From contig JAKMCW010000093.1 in NCBI GenBank assembly GCA_022428205.1, positions 55,626 through 119,625 of the forward strand: a stretch of 64,000 bases of DNA, given 5' to 3'. Within the stretch, counting starts at the first letter, position 1. Every line of letters begins with the position of its first letter. Position numbers and translations under genes: made by a program. The stretch comes from Flavobacteriales bacterium (GTDB taxonomy: Bacteria; Bacteroidota; Bacteroidia; Flavobacteriales_D; Sanyastnellaceae). This document shows, piece by piece, positions 11,749 to 21,923 of this stretch. The notes beneath the pieces are model-generated. The model did not search any database, was not told the DNA's origin, and worked only from the letters and a program-made list of their open reading frames with translations.

Positions 11749-12740
11749 GCGGCGCGGGGGTCAAGGAGTCGGTAAGTCACATCCGCGAGGGCGTTGACCA
11801 ACACAAACGTGAAGCTGACGAGCAAGACACCACCCATCACCACGGGCAAGTCGTGCTGCTCGAGTGCCTCAAACAGCAGGAATCCGAGGCCTCTCCAGCC
11901 AAAAACAAACTCCACAAAAACGGCACCTGCCAGCAATTGGGCCAGCCAACCACTCGCTGCCGTGACCACGGGATTCAGCGCATTGCGCAGCACATGGCGC
12001 CGGAGAATTTCCCCCTCAGAAGCCCCGAAAGCGCGCGCGGTCAGCACATGGGGCGCGGACAGTACATCCAATGCCGCCCCCCGCATCAACTGCGACAACA
12101 CGGCCAGTGGACGAAGCCCGAGTGTCACAGCGGGCAGAATGAGGTTCTTGATGGACAACACGGTGCGGCCTTGCGCATCCAAGTCCCAAAGGCTGCCCGT
12201 CAGGGGCAAACCCGTCCAGCCACCCCAACGGACAGCAAAAACGTAGCCCACCAAAATGGCCATGAAAAAAGAGGGTGCACTCATGCCCAAAACGCTCCCT
12301 CCCACTGCGATGCGGTCGAACCATCCGCCGGGGTAACGGGCCGCAAGAAGCCCCATGGGCAGTCCGACCAGCAACGCCAACATCAAGGCTGTTATGGCCA
12401 GCAATGCTGTGGCGGGGAGAGCCTCTCCCAACAGGGTGATCACTGACTCAGGACGGACATAGCTATCTCCAAGCGATGGCCAACGCATGCCCCACCCCCC
12501 ATCATCCGTCGGCCCAAAGGGAACGAGGTCTTGCAATGCATGGAAATAGCGCTCAAGTGGCGGCTTGTCCAACCCAAATTGGGTGCGGAGGTCAGCAATG
12601 ACCTCGGGGTCTGCTTGTTGCCCCGCCAGCTGACGGGCGGGGTCGGGGACGGCAGTGAACACCAGAAAAACCAAGGTGAAGCTGCCCCAAAGGACGGCCA
12701 GCCCCCTCCATGCTTTGCCCCACCCACGGCCCTTGTTCAT
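11739..12740 (-). CDS. Peptide/nickel-type ABC transporter permease (DppB/OppB-like)
   Basis: Polytopic; ARAFGASEGEILRRHVLRNALNPVVTAASGWLAQLLAGAVFVEFVFGWRGLG. Confidence 0.85.
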   Translation of the reverse strand: MNKGRGWGKAWRGLAVLWGSFTLVFLVFTAVPDPARQLAGQQADPEVIADLRTQFGLDKPPLERYFHALQDLVPFGPTDDGGWGMRWPSLGDSYVRPESVITLLGEALPATALLAITALMLALLVGLPMGLLAARYPGGWFDRIAVGGSVLGMSAPSFFMAILVGYVFAVRWGGWTGLPLTGSLWDLDAQGRTVLSIKNLILPAVTLGLRPLAVLSQLMRGAALDVLSAPHVLTARAFGASEGEILRRHVLRNALNPVVTAASGWLAQLLAGAVFVEFVFGWRGLGFLLFEALEQHDLPVVMGGVLLVSFTFVLVNALADVTYRLLDPRAAQA

Positions 12741-12746
12741 CAGTCC

Positions 12747-14126
12747 TCAGTATGTCCCTTCGAGGTCCGAAAAAGTACCGGGAACGTCCCGCCAAGCCCA
12801 CTTGTCCTGAACCACACCATCCTTGAGCAACACCACGCCCGGGTTGCTGCGCACAATGATCTTGAGCTCGGTGGGGTCTGTGGAATAGAACGGATAGTCG
12901 GCGCCATGTTCTGCCTGGTAGGCCGACGCATCTTCAACTGTTGCGGGTGACAACATCGCCGTGCGCCAGCCTTTTTCGGCTGCAGCCTTAAATAGGGCGT
13001 TAATCTCCTGCTGTGCGTGGGCTTCTGATGCTGCGAGGTCCTTGGAAATGTGCAGCAAGGTGTAGCCCTCCCCCAACAGATCAGCCAGCTGGCTGTCTCC
13101 GGCCGCGTCTGTGGCGTCCAAATCAAAAATCAGGGGCTCATATCCGTCCGATACTTTGAACTCCCTGGCGCCGTCCCAATCGGCTTCCGGGAAGGCGGTT
13201 TTGAAGGCCTCATCCTGCCAGAGCTTCCCGCTCATGTATGCCGATTGCAAGACCACGGTATCTCTTCCTGTGGCGGGATCGGAGAAACGCACTTCCTTGT
13301 CGTACACCGGGGGCTCCAAACCCAGCTCATCGGCAGACGCCATGTTGCGGTTCAGGTCTTCTCCAACAGCATATGGCCGGTAGTCCTTTACCGGCAAGTG
13401 CCGTAAGGTGTAGGCCTGAAAGCCCAGCGCCACCAGCAACACGCCAGCGGCCATCGCCCACTCCTCTCCTCCTTTGGCCCATCGACGCCGAATGCCCTCA
13501 GCAGCTGCAAGGCCAAGGGCAAGAAACAGCGTTGGGAAACCCCACTCCAACATGGTTTCACCGAAAATCCAGGTGATCACCAACGCGCTGGCATACATCC
13601 ACAGGGAGCGGCTCCGTTCGTTGAGCGCATACCCCCCGGTCCAAGCACTCAGCAAGATGGGAAGCAACAAGATCAACAACACCACATCCTTGATGAAGCT
13701 CTCGTGGGGCGTGAGCGGTATGGCATTGCCAAAACAGCCACAGCTGAGCACGCACTGATTCGGTATGATCACTTCAAGGCCGTTCTCCACAATGGTCTTG
13801 CTGCCAAAAGGGTCACAGTGGTCGGTATACCAAGTCAACCAAGTGAAGAACAGCATGAGCACCAGGGTCAAGGCTGTTGTCAAACGTGGCAAGGCCCCCA
13901 CCAACAGGGCAATGCCCAGCAGGACCTCACCGATGGAGGCCAACATGCCCAATTCCAATGCGTACGGTGCCCACGCTTCCAGGTTGAGCGCGCCAGGTTC
14001 GAAATACTCCTCGAGCTTGTACATGAAGCCGAGGGCGTCATTGATCTTGATCAACCCTGAAACGACAAAGAGGGCGCCGACCAGCACGCGGCAGAAGTTG
14101 GCGACCGAAAGAAGGATGTTGCGCAT
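12747..14126 (-). CDS. DoxX-family membrane protein with C-terminal thioredoxin-like region (BT_3928-like)
   Basis: CRVLVGALFVVSGLIKINDALGFMYKLEEYFEPGALNL...GEVLLGIALLVGALPRLTT; C-term VVLLKDGVVQDKWAWRDVP. Confidence 0.8.
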   Translation of the reverse strand: MRNILLSVANFCRVLVGALFVVSGLIKINDALGFMYKLEEYFEPGALNLEAWAPYALELGMLASIGEVLLGIALLVGALPRLTTALTLVLMLFFTWLTWYTDHCDPFGSKTIVENGLEVIIPNQCVLSCGCFGNAIPLTPHESFIKDVVLLILLLPILLSAWTGGYALNERSRSLWMYASALVITWIFGETMLEWGFPTLFLALGLAAAEGIRRRWAKGGEEWAMAAGVLLVALGFQAYTLRHLPVKDYRPYAVGEDLNRNMASADELGLEPPVYDKEVRFSDPATGRDTVVLQSAYMSGKLWQDEAFKTAFPEADWDGAREFKVSDGYEPLIFDLDATDAAGDSQLADLLGEGYTLLHISKDLAASEAHAQQEINALFKAAAEKGWRTAMLSPATVEDASAYQAEHGADYPFYSTDPTELKIIVRSNPGVVLLKDGVVQDKWAWRDVPGTFSDLEGTY

Positions 14127-14212
14127 GGCGTTGAGATTCCGCCTACAATTTCGCACCGGTTTCAGGATGCCTTACCCGGCATTAACCCCTGATTAACACG
14201 TACGGCCGTGGA

Positions 14213-14791
14213 TTACGCTGATTCGAGGTGAATCAAGGCAAACAGCGCATAGTTGGCCATGTCCATGTACCCTGCATCTACGCCTTCACTCACCTTAGCA
14301 CCTCCTTTGAGGTCTTCGAGCTGCTTGATCCTCAGCAACTTCATCAAGATCAAATCGGTGAGGCTAGAAACGCGCATGTCACGCCAAGCCTCCCCGTAAT
14401 CGTGGTTCTTGGCTGTCATCAGCTCCCGCGTACGCGCCAAGGCAGCATCAAACTGATGTGTGGCCTCTTGGGCAGGCAGGTCCATGGGGCTTCCTTCGGG
14501 AAGCTCCAGTTGGATCAAGGCCATCATGCAATAATTGACGATCCCGATGAATTCCGGCCGAATGCCCTCCTCCACTTTTTGGGTCCCTCCCTCCTGTATG
14601 GTTCGAATCCGCTGGGCCTTGATGAACAGCTGATCCGTCAGGGACTCGGGCCTCAAGACGCGCCAGGCTGTGCCATAGTCGTGCATCTTGTCCAAGAAAA
14701 GTGCCCGGCATACCGCCACTTGACCATCGTATTCGGTCAGCGTGCGGCCGAGGCCTCCTGAAGAATCGGGTGTCGAAGTCGTGCTGGTCAT
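14213..14791 (-). CDS. DUF1599-type protein with two tandem homologous halves
   Basis: HDYGTAWRVLRPESLTDQLFIKAQRI / HDYGEAWRDMRVSSLTDLILMKLLRI internal repeat. Confidence 0.8.
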   Translation of the reverse strand: MTSTTSTPDSSGGLGRTLTEYDGQVAVCRALFLDKMHDYGTAWRVLRPESLTDQLFIKAQRIRTIQEGGTQKVEEGIRPEFIGIVNYCMMALIQLELPEGSPMDLPAQEATHQFDAALARTRELMTAKNHDYGEAWRDMRVSSLTDLILMKLLRIKQLEDLKGGAKVSEGVDAGYMDMANYALFALIHLESA

Positions 14792-14921
14792 AACGGTCGC
14801 AAGTTGCGGCCCAATCCGTTGTCTCCCCCTCTTGGCGCCACCCAATGAGGCATCATTTTCCCACAGTCGCTGGCACTATTTCCTCCCTGCCTTCTTCCTT
14901 CGCATCTTTCCTGCCGGATTC

Positions 14922-15791
14922 ATGTCGACCATCACGCCGCCCGCGCCATTTCGATTCAAGGGAACCACCCTCGACTTCACCACGCCCCGCATCATGGGGG
15001 TGCTCAATGCCACGCCGGACTCCTTTCACGGCGACAGCCGCGTGATGCAGGCCAAGAAAGCCGCTCAACGCGCCGTTCAAATGGTAGCGGCTGGTGCAGA
15101 CCTTCTCGACATCGGCGGCCAAAGCTCACGGCCTGGCGCAACGCCTTTGAGCGCAGGTGAAGAACTCGCAAGGGTGCTCCCCGTGATTGAGGAAATCCGA
15201 AACGCTTTGCCCGATTGCCCATTGAGCATCGACACCTACCAAGCAGAAGTGGCCCGCCAGGCCATCGCTGCCGGGTGCGACATCATCAATGACATTGGCG
15301 CGGGCCGGCTTGACCCAGAGATGGAGGACCTCATGGCGGACCTCAACGTTCCTTGCATCCTGATGCACATGCAGGGCACACCTGAAACCATGCAGGACCG
15401 GCCCCAATACGAGCACCCCACCGACGAGGTGCTGGCCTTTCTCACTGAACGCCTTGAGACGCTGCGCGCAAAAGGCGCAGAACAGCTGGCCGTGGACCCT
15501 GGCTTTGGGTTTGGCAAGACGCTGGCGCACAACTTCCAGCTGCTCGATCATTTTGCGCGTTTTGCTGAGCTCGGGGTTCCGGTACTGGCGGGTGTAAGCC
15601 GTAAATCTATGATTTACAAGACCCTAAGCTCCGTGCCGGAGCGTGCTTTGAACGGGACTTCTGTCCTGCATGCGTGGGCTTTAGAACGCGGTGCGCACAT
15701 CCTCCGGGTGCACGATGTTGCAGAAGCCAAGGAATGCGTGAAATTGCATGGCGCACTGATTCAGCACAGAACAAGCCTCCGTCATGATTGA
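14922..15791 (+). CDS. folP: Dihydropteroate synthase
   Basis: RIMGVLNATPDSFHGDSR...GADLLDIGGQSSRPGATPLSAGEE...INDIGAGRLD...GVSRKSMI. Confidence 0.95.
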   Translation: MSTITPPAPFRFKGTTLDFTTPRIMGVLNATPDSFHGDSRVMQAKKAAQRAVQMVAAGADLLDIGGQSSRPGATPLSAGEELARVLPVIEEIRNALPDCPLSIDTYQAEVARQAIAAGCDIINDIGAGRLDPEMEDLMADLNVPCILMHMQGTPETMQDRPQYEHPTDEVLAFLTERLETLRAKGAEQLAVDPGFGFGKTLAHNFQLLDHFARFAELGVPVLAGVSRKSMIYKTLSSVPERALNGTSVLHAWALERGAHILRVHDVAEAKECVKLHGALIQHRTSLRHD

Positions 15792-16578
15792 ACAACCCGC
15801 TCTGCATTTGGGCCCTTGGCAAGTGCTGGACATCCTGGCTGTAGCGGCGATCCTCTATCAACTCTATCGGCTGACCAGGGGGACAGCTGCGATTCGCATC
15901 TTTCTGGGCATTTTGGCCATCTATCTCGTGTATCAGATTGTAGATGCGCTGCAGATGCGGATGCTGGCTGAAGTGCTTGGACAGTTCATCGGCGTAGGGG
16001 TCATCGCCTTGCTCATCGTGTTCCAGCAGGAGCTCCGACAATTTCTGCTGCTCATTGGCAACCGTCAATTGCTCAACGGTGCGCCTCCTTGGGTGCAGGC
16101 CATCTTCGGCCGGACCCATGCCCCTTCGGACCAAGATGCCACTTGGGTGGCCCTCCGGGACGGACTCGAAGAATGCCGCAAGCGCGGATTGGGCGCCCTG
16201 CTCGTTCTGAGGCGGGACGCCGATCCAGGCAATGCGGCCACAGGCAAGCGCCCACTGGATGCCCAGGTATCCTCAGGATTGATTGTGGCTTTGTTTGAAA
16301 AAGCGAGCCCTTTGCATGATGGCGCCGCATGCATCGAACGCGACCGGATCACGTGGGCTGGTGGCATTCTACCGGTTACGGGCCGCATTGATCTACCCGC
16401 CCAATACGGCACCCGACACCGCGCAGCCTTGGGCATCAGTGAACAAACCGACGCAGTAGCCTTGGTGCTCAGCGAAGAGACAGGGACTTACTCCTTGGCC
16501 AAGGAAGGCCGGATTACCTCAAGAATGGATGGAGCGGCGCTGGTGGAACGGCTCCGCGAAGCGATGACCAACGGCTGA
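15784..16578 (+). CDS. cdaA: Diadenylate cyclase (c-di-AMP synthase), CdaA type
   Basis: N-terminal TMs; SPLHDGAACIERDRITWAGGILPVTG...YGTRHRAALGISEQTDAVALVLSEETG (DGA and RHR motifs). Confidence 0.93.
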   Translation: MIEQPALHLGPWQVLDILAVAAILYQLYRLTRGTAAIRIFLGILAIYLVYQIVDALQMRMLAEVLGQFIGVGVIALLIVFQQELRQFLLLIGNRQLLNGAPPWVQAIFGRTHAPSDQDATWVALRDGLEECRKRGLGALLVLRRDADPGNAATGKRPLDAQVSSGLIVALFEKASPLHDGAACIERDRITWAGGILPVTGRIDLPAQYGTRHRAALGISEQTDAVALVLSEETGTYSLAKEGRITSRMDGAALVERLREAMTNG

Positions 16579-16591
16579 CCCGAACGACTGC

Positions 16592-18067
16592 TTACTGAAG
16601 GACGAAACGCGCTTGTGCTCCCGATGAGGAGCGCACGACATACACCCCTGATTCCCAGTCATATACAAACCAACGGGATGCTGTATTCGGCATAACGAAC
16701 CACTCGGCTTTCAGGCGTCCCGCGGCGTCGTATACCTGCAGACTTTCTTGGGAAAGGGCCTGTGCATCGAGGTGCACCACCCCCTCTTCGACCCTCACGC
16801 CCAAAGCGGGGACCTGTGGTGCCTCTTCTACTGCGATGACCGAAGCCGAGGGCGCCACCACGAAGAGGTGACTTTGTGTGCTGATGGCAATGTTTCCACT
16901 TTCGAAATAGGGATACACATTCCAAGCACCGCCACTCGTTCCTGTTTGGTTGCTGAAGGGGTTCGTGTCAAAAAAAGCGACCTGTTCAAAATCCAAACTG
17001 GCGGCGTCGATGATCTCGAGCACCTGAAGCCCAGCGTAGTAATTGGCCTCGTACACGTGGCCTTCATGGGTGTATAGATTGTGGTCCGTCACCGAGAGTG
17101 GCCCCTCATAAAATCCCACGATTTCAGGGGCGTCGAGGTCCTGCACATCCAGCACCCAAGTGCGGGTCTGGGGCGCAACGCCAGTCGACTCATCAATTTC
17201 ATCGTTAACCAACACGAACCTTTGGTCCTCTGTCAGCCATCCCTGGTGGGTGTAGACCCATGACGAATCCGACAGCGCAGAGAGCGTCTGACAGTCGTCC
17301 TTGTCTTCGACATTCACGATGAAGAAGCCGCTAAAACCACTGAATGCAAAGGCGATTTCCTGCCCGGCATAATCGGCATCGGGACCGTCATACACCACGA
17401 CTTGAGCGTCGTGGACATAAGCCTCTTCCCAAGACCCCTCCAAGGTGGGATTGGCCGGATCCGCTACATCCACGATGTGCATGCCGCCACTGAAGGTGTT
17501 GGTGCCAACACCGTAAACGAACTCAGTCTCAGGATTGGCGGCAATGTTGTGGGCGCTTCCAAATCCAGTGTAATAAGCTGTCAATGGAAGTGGCGACATG
17601 GGTTCCATCGACAGCAGCACCTCAAGGTTCACCACTTGAATGCCATGCTCGCCGGCTTCGCTCACGATGTAGGCAACATCATCCACGACCTTGATGTCGC
17701 GCCATAAACTCGGTACGGTGGCCGTCGGAACGTCTGCCACCATTACTGGGTTGACAGGGTCGGTGATTTCCACAATAGAGGTCCCATCGCTGCGACCAAA
17801 CAAGACAAACTCACGCCCCTCTCGTGTCCATCCCCAACAATCATTGCCATTGCCTGGAGGGGTGCCTCCCAACTCCTCAAATGACCGCACACACATCAGA
17901 TCGAGCCCTTCACAGGGGTATTGACCTGCAAAGCCGTTCTCACAAGGCGTTTGTGCGCCGGCATTGAATCCTGCCACACCCCAAACCACGAAAAGTGAAG
18001 CGATGATTGCGGCTGTATTACCAATCCGCGGCGCGCTGCTCGAGGTCGTGAAGGGTGACGTATTCAT
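16592..18067 (-). CDS. Secreted choice-of-anchor B / LVIVD-repeat protein with T9SS type A-like C-terminus
   Basis: Signal peptide; CWGWTREGREFVLFGRSDGTSIVEITDPVNPVMVADVPTATVPSLWRDIKVVDDVAYIVSEAGEHGIQVVNL; C-term LQVYDAAGRLKAEWFV...GVYVVRSSSGAQARFVLQ. Confidence 0.8.
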   Translation of the reverse strand: MNTSPFTTSSSAPRIGNTAAIIASLFVVWGVAGFNAGAQTPCENGFAGQYPCEGLDLMCVRSFEELGGTPPGNGNDCWGWTREGREFVLFGRSDGTSIVEITDPVNPVMVADVPTATVPSLWRDIKVVDDVAYIVSEAGEHGIQVVNLEVLLSMEPMSPLPLTAYYTGFGSAHNIAANPETEFVYGVGTNTFSGGMHIVDVADPANPTLEGSWEEAYVHDAQVVVYDGPDADYAGQEIAFAFSGFSGFFIVNVEDKDDCQTLSALSDSSWVYTHQGWLTEDQRFVLVNDEIDESTGVAPQTRTWVLDVQDLDAPEIVGFYEGPLSVTDHNLYTHEGHVYEANYYAGLQVLEIIDAASLDFEQVAFFDTNPFSNQTGTSGGAWNVYPYFESGNIAISTQSHLFVVAPSASVIAVEEAPQVPALGVRVEEGVVHLDAQALSQESLQVYDAAGRLKAEWFVMPNTASRWFVYDWESGVYVVRSSSGAQARFVLQ

Positions 18068-18311
18068 CGTGATTCAGGTCTTGTAGAGTATGACGCAACC
18101 GGTCCAGGAAGCGTTGCTTGAGCACGGCCGTTCCCGAAGGACGATAGCCTATGACGAGCTGTCGGGCACGGATGTCTTCCTTGATGGCGTCCACAGCGGA
18201 TTCCAGAGCGGCCAAGTCCGCTTCTCCTTGCAGGGGAAGTATGGCCTCAATCAGCGCCAGTTTTCTGGCTGTGAACGTCCCTGCTGCCGCTTGGGGCTGA
18301 TCTTCTTGCAT
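18018..18311 (-). CDS. Small antitoxin-like hypothetical protein (97 aa)
   Basis: ATG overlaps the upstream DPP III stop codon; ARKLALIEAILPLQGEADLAALESAV...LDRLRHTLQDLNHDEYVTLHDLEQRAADW resembles Bacteroidota antitoxin-like small proteins. Confidence 0.55.
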   Translation of the reverse strand: MQEDQPQAAAGTFTARKLALIEAILPLQGEADLAALESAVDAIKEDIRARQLVIGYRPSGTAVLKQRFLDRLRHTLQDLNHDEYVTLHDLEQRAADW

Positions 18312-20413
18312 CAGTTGATGAGGGGCAAGAAGTTGTACTCGTCATCGTATCCTAACATCTGCTCGGTGAAGTCATCTGGGTAGGTCAATTCCACACCGAG
18401 GATTTCACCCTTTGCGCCCAGCTCTGCGACGAGGCGAGGATTGATGAATCCACCATATGGCGCAATGCCCAGCGCTTCTGAACGGGTCAGGACCTCCTGG
18501 TGAATCTCGGGGTTGACCTTGACGCCATACCCTTCTACCAAGGCCTGAGCTGCTGCGTAGTCTCCTTGTGACTTGATGCGCTGCACTTCGCGCAAGAGTT
18601 CACCGAAGAGTGCCCTTACACGGTCATAGTCGACAATGTTGTAGTAGGTCTTTCCGTCTCGCTTGATGGCGCGGATACTGTTGTCCGCTTTGGCCTGCTC
18701 GACCACCCAGTGGCTGACCCAAGCGCGGTTGCGCATGTGCGCCTCTTCGATGTTCTCTCCCAGCTCCAGACGGCGCAGCTGCATGAGCATGCCGTTCCGG
18801 ATGTAGCTGTCGTATTCACATCGACCAGTTTCCATGTTCTTCACCAGGTCCAACTCGACCAGTTTCTCGTCGAGCATGAAGTACAGGGCCACCAAGTCAG
18901 CGCGGCCTTCCTCCATGGTGCTGGCGTACTCTTTCAGCGTGCTGGCGGGTTCTGCTACGCCCGGCTCCAACTGGCCGCTGGCGTGTCCGATCACCTCGTG
19001 AAAAGCCGTGTGGATCTTGCCGGCCAAAGAACCGTGGGTGCGGGCCCTCGCCTTCTCCACATCGTCAAAGGCGAACTCATCGGTCAGTCCGCTGCCGCCG
19101 GCCTGGTCGTAAGCGTCGATGATGTTGCCCAAGCTTACACTCTTGGAGCCGTGCATCGTGCGAATCCAGTTGGCATTGGGCAGATTCACACCAATGGGCG
19201 TGCTCGGTGAAGCGTCTCCAGCCTCGCCCACGACATTGACCACATTGTAGGTGATGCCCACCACTTCCTTTTTCTTGTGCTCATCCATGAAGGGCATGTG
19301 GTCTTCAAACCACTGTGCATTGTCCATCATCACGGCCATGCGCTCGGAGGCTTCGAAGTCCTTGATCTGCACCACCGTCTCATAACTGCCGGTAAAGCCA
19401 AGAGGGTCATTGTAGACTTCCACAAAGCCATTGATGTAGTCAATGTCGCCTTCAGTGTCCTTCACCCAGTTGATGTTGTAGAGGCTCCACTTCTCCAAAT
19501 CACCGGTCCGGTAGTAGTCGACCAAGTGACGCAATGCAGCGGCTTGCTTGTCATTTTCCGCATACTGCTGTGCCTGTTCGAGCCAATAGCAGACCTTCTC
19601 AAGTGCTGCGCCGTAGAGCCCTCCGACCTTGTAGACTTCTTCGACCACATTGCCTGATTCATCCTTGGCCAAACGGCTGTTGAGCCCTTTCTCAACGGGC
19701 TTATTGCGGTTGACTTCGTAGGCTTCGAAATAGGCCTGGGCCTCTTCCGTGCTGACATCGGGCGCGTAAAAGTTGATCGCGCTGGCCTCGACGAGTCCTT
19801 TGGTCGCATCGAGCTCCACCTTCTTGGCCTCCCGGGTGGGATCGTAGAGCATGTCCAATACTTCGGCGGAAGTTTCATTCAAAGCCAGTCCACTGTTCTC
19901 CAGGACATATTCAAAGTAGACACGTCCGCACTCAGGTACAATCTTGGCGTTGGAGTAATGGTGGTGGATGCCGTTGGAAAACCACACGCGCTTTGCGAAA
20001 GTGTGGAACTTCTGCCATCCAGTGGTGTTGCGGTCCCCCGAAAAGTTGCGGTGGGCTTCATCCAGCATATTGCGGACCTGCAAGTTGTAGCGGTTGTTCT
20101 GGTCGTACATGATGTCACGACCGCTGAGTCCAGCTTGCGTCAGGCAATAGACCAATTTCTTTTGGTCTTCGGACAACTTCTCCCAACCTGGGACCCGGTA
20201 GCGGATGAGTTTGAGATCGGCAAACTGCTCGGTTTGCCAGACGAAACCATTGGCATCAGGTTCGCCGGCTTTGGTGTCGATGGCCTCTGCCTGCAGACCG
20301 TCATCTCCGAGGTCTACAGAAGGGGAGCCGCATCCAATCAGGATGGCAGCAGGCAGGATCAAGGCCAGAAAAAGGTGGTGGATTCCACCAATGGTGTTGG
20401 AATTGTTGTGCAT
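18311..20413 (-). CDS. Dipeptidyl-peptidase III family (M49) lipoprotein
   Basis: HEVIGH (HExxGH zinc motif), EEGRAD second motif, lipobox-like AAILIGCGS near N-terminus. Confidence 0.9.
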   Translation of the reverse strand: MHNNSNTIGGIHHLFLALILPAAILIGCGSPSVDLGDDGLQAEAIDTKAGEPDANGFVWQTEQFADLKLIRYRVPGWEKLSEDQKKLVYCLTQAGLSGRDIMYDQNNRYNLQVRNMLDEAHRNFSGDRNTTGWQKFHTFAKRVWFSNGIHHHYSNAKIVPECGRVYFEYVLENSGLALNETSAEVLDMLYDPTREAKKVELDATKGLVEASAINFYAPDVSTEEAQAYFEAYEVNRNKPVEKGLNSRLAKDESGNVVEEVYKVGGLYGAALEKVCYWLEQAQQYAENDKQAAALRHLVDYYRTGDLEKWSLYNINWVKDTEGDIDYINGFVEVYNDPLGFTGSYETVVQIKDFEASERMAVMMDNAQWFEDHMPFMDEHKKKEVVGITYNVVNVVGEAGDASPSTPIGVNLPNANWIRTMHGSKSVSLGNIIDAYDQAGGSGLTDEFAFDDVEKARARTHGSLAGKIHTAFHEVIGHASGQLEPGVAEPASTLKEYASTMEEGRADLVALYFMLDEKLVELDLVKNMETGRCEYDSYIRNGMLMQLRRLELGENIEEAHMRNRAWVSHWVVEQAKADNSIRAIKRDGKTYYNIVDYDRVRALFGELLREVQRIKSQGDYAAAQALVEGYGVKVNPEIHQEVLTRSEALGIAPYGGFINPRLVAELGAKGEILGVELTYPDDFTEQMLGYDDEYNFLPLIN

Positions 20414-20467
20414 CGCAGGTGACTTGTGGCACGAAAATTAGGCAATCTTGCACGCCGGGAGCACAAT

Positions 20468-21910
20468 ATGCCGTTGCTTCCACAGTTCAACAACCGCTAT
20501 ATCCCATTGAAGCGCACCACCCGGCTCCTGCTCCGTTCGTTCCTGGGCCCCTTTGTGGTCACCTTCTTGGTGGCCTTGTTCTTCTTGGACATGCAATTCC
20601 TTTGGGTCTATGCCGACGAGCTCATAGGCAAAGGATTGGCCGTGCATGTGGTGCTTGAACTGCTCTTGTACGCCTCCGCTCGCTTGGTCAACCTGGCGCT
20701 CCCACTCGCCATCCTCATGAGCAGCATCATGACGCTGGGGTCCATGGCAGAGCACCAGGAGCTGACCGCGCTGAAGTCATCGGGCATGCGGTTGGGGCGG
20801 ATCATGCGTCCACTGCTGGTGACCATGATGCTCATCGCCGGAGGCGCCCTGGTTTTTGCAAACTATGCCTGGCCCGTGGCCAACCTCAAGTTTCGCACAC
20901 TGCTCTACAGCGTGACCCGCAAGAAGCCGACCCTCAACTTGGAGGATGGGGTGTTCTACAATGGCATCGAAGGCTATGCCATCCGCGCAGGACAGGTAGA
21001 AAAAGAATCCGGCGCCCTCGAAGACGTGCTCATACACCACCACGGCGGCGGTCGCGAAGGCGCAGGCCTTGTCATCACCGCCCAACGGGGCACCATGCAG
21101 ACCTCTCCCACCGGCCGGTTCCTTATCTTGGATCTTGAAGACGGGGCCAGCCACGAAGACCGCATGGAGCCGGGGGTGCGTCAGCGCGACCGGACCTTCC
21201 CTCACCTGAAGACTGCGTTTGAAGCCCAGCGCATTCGAATCGACCTCAGCAGTTTGGACTTTGCCAAGGCCGATGAGGCCCTGTTCAAGCGGGCCTACGA
21301 AATGATGAGCCTCGGTCAGCTCAAGGCCGCCATCGACTCGTTGGAACACCAGCGCACCCACATGGCCTCTGCCCTGAAAGACTTCGGTCAACGGAACATG
21401 AATAAGCCCGTACACGCTGACAAGCCCGTGTTTGCTCTGGATACAGCCGAAGTCAGGGCCGACTGGCTGGAGCGGTTGGGGCCTGCCGCAGACCGAAGGG
21501 TGCATGATGCTGCTCGGGACATGTTGCGCAATGCCATTCAAACGGCCCAAAACCAAGCCGATGAACGGATGTCCAAACGGACATTGTCGGACCGTCATGC
21601 CATTGAATGGCACCGCAAGCTGTTCTTGGCCTCCGCGTGTATCCTGCTCTTTCTGATCGGCGCCCCACTTGGTGCCATTATCCGCAAGGGCGGATTGGGC
21701 CTTCCCACGGTCTTGGCCATCCTCCTTTTCGTGCTCTATTACGTCATCACCATCATGGGCGAACGCATGGTGCGATCGGGCGCCTTGACCCCCGCTTGGG
21801 GAATGTGGCTCGGGACCCTTTTGATGGTTCCCGCGGCTTTTGTGCTCAATCTTCGGGCCTCCCGCGAAATATCGTGGCGCCCCTTTTCCCGCTTGCGCCG
21901 GGGCCGGTAA
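20468..21910 (+). CDS. LptF/LptG family LPS export permease
   Basis: LLRSFLGPFVVTFLVALFFLDMQFLWVYADELIGKGL...LPLAILMSSIMTLGSMAEHQELTALKSSGM; C-terminal TMs. Confidence 0.88.
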   Translation: MPLLPQFNNRYIPLKRTTRLLLRSFLGPFVVTFLVALFFLDMQFLWVYADELIGKGLAVHVVLELLLYASARLVNLALPLAILMSSIMTLGSMAEHQELTALKSSGMRLGRIMRPLLVTMMLIAGGALVFANYAWPVANLKFRTLLYSVTRKKPTLNLEDGVFYNGIEGYAIRAGQVEKESGALEDVLIHHHGGGREGAGLVITAQRGTMQTSPTGRFLILDLEDGASHEDRMEPGVRQRDRTFPHLKTAFEAQRIRIDLSSLDFAKADEALFKRAYEMMSLGQLKAAIDSLEHQRTHMASALKDFGQRNMNKPVHADKPVFALDTAEVRADWLERLGPAADRRVHDAARDMLRNAIQTAQNQADERMSKRTLSDRHAIEWHRKLFLASACILLFLIGAPLGAIIRKGGLGLPTVLAILLFVLYYVITIMGERMVRSGALTPAWGMWLGTLLMVPAAFVLNLRASREISWRPFSRLRRGR

Positions 21911-21923
21911 CTTGCCACCTCCA

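Noticed and set aside
11649-12446. 265-aa plus-strand ORF, Gln/His-rich
   Set aside because: Antisense to the OppB-like permease; composition typical of a shadow frame.
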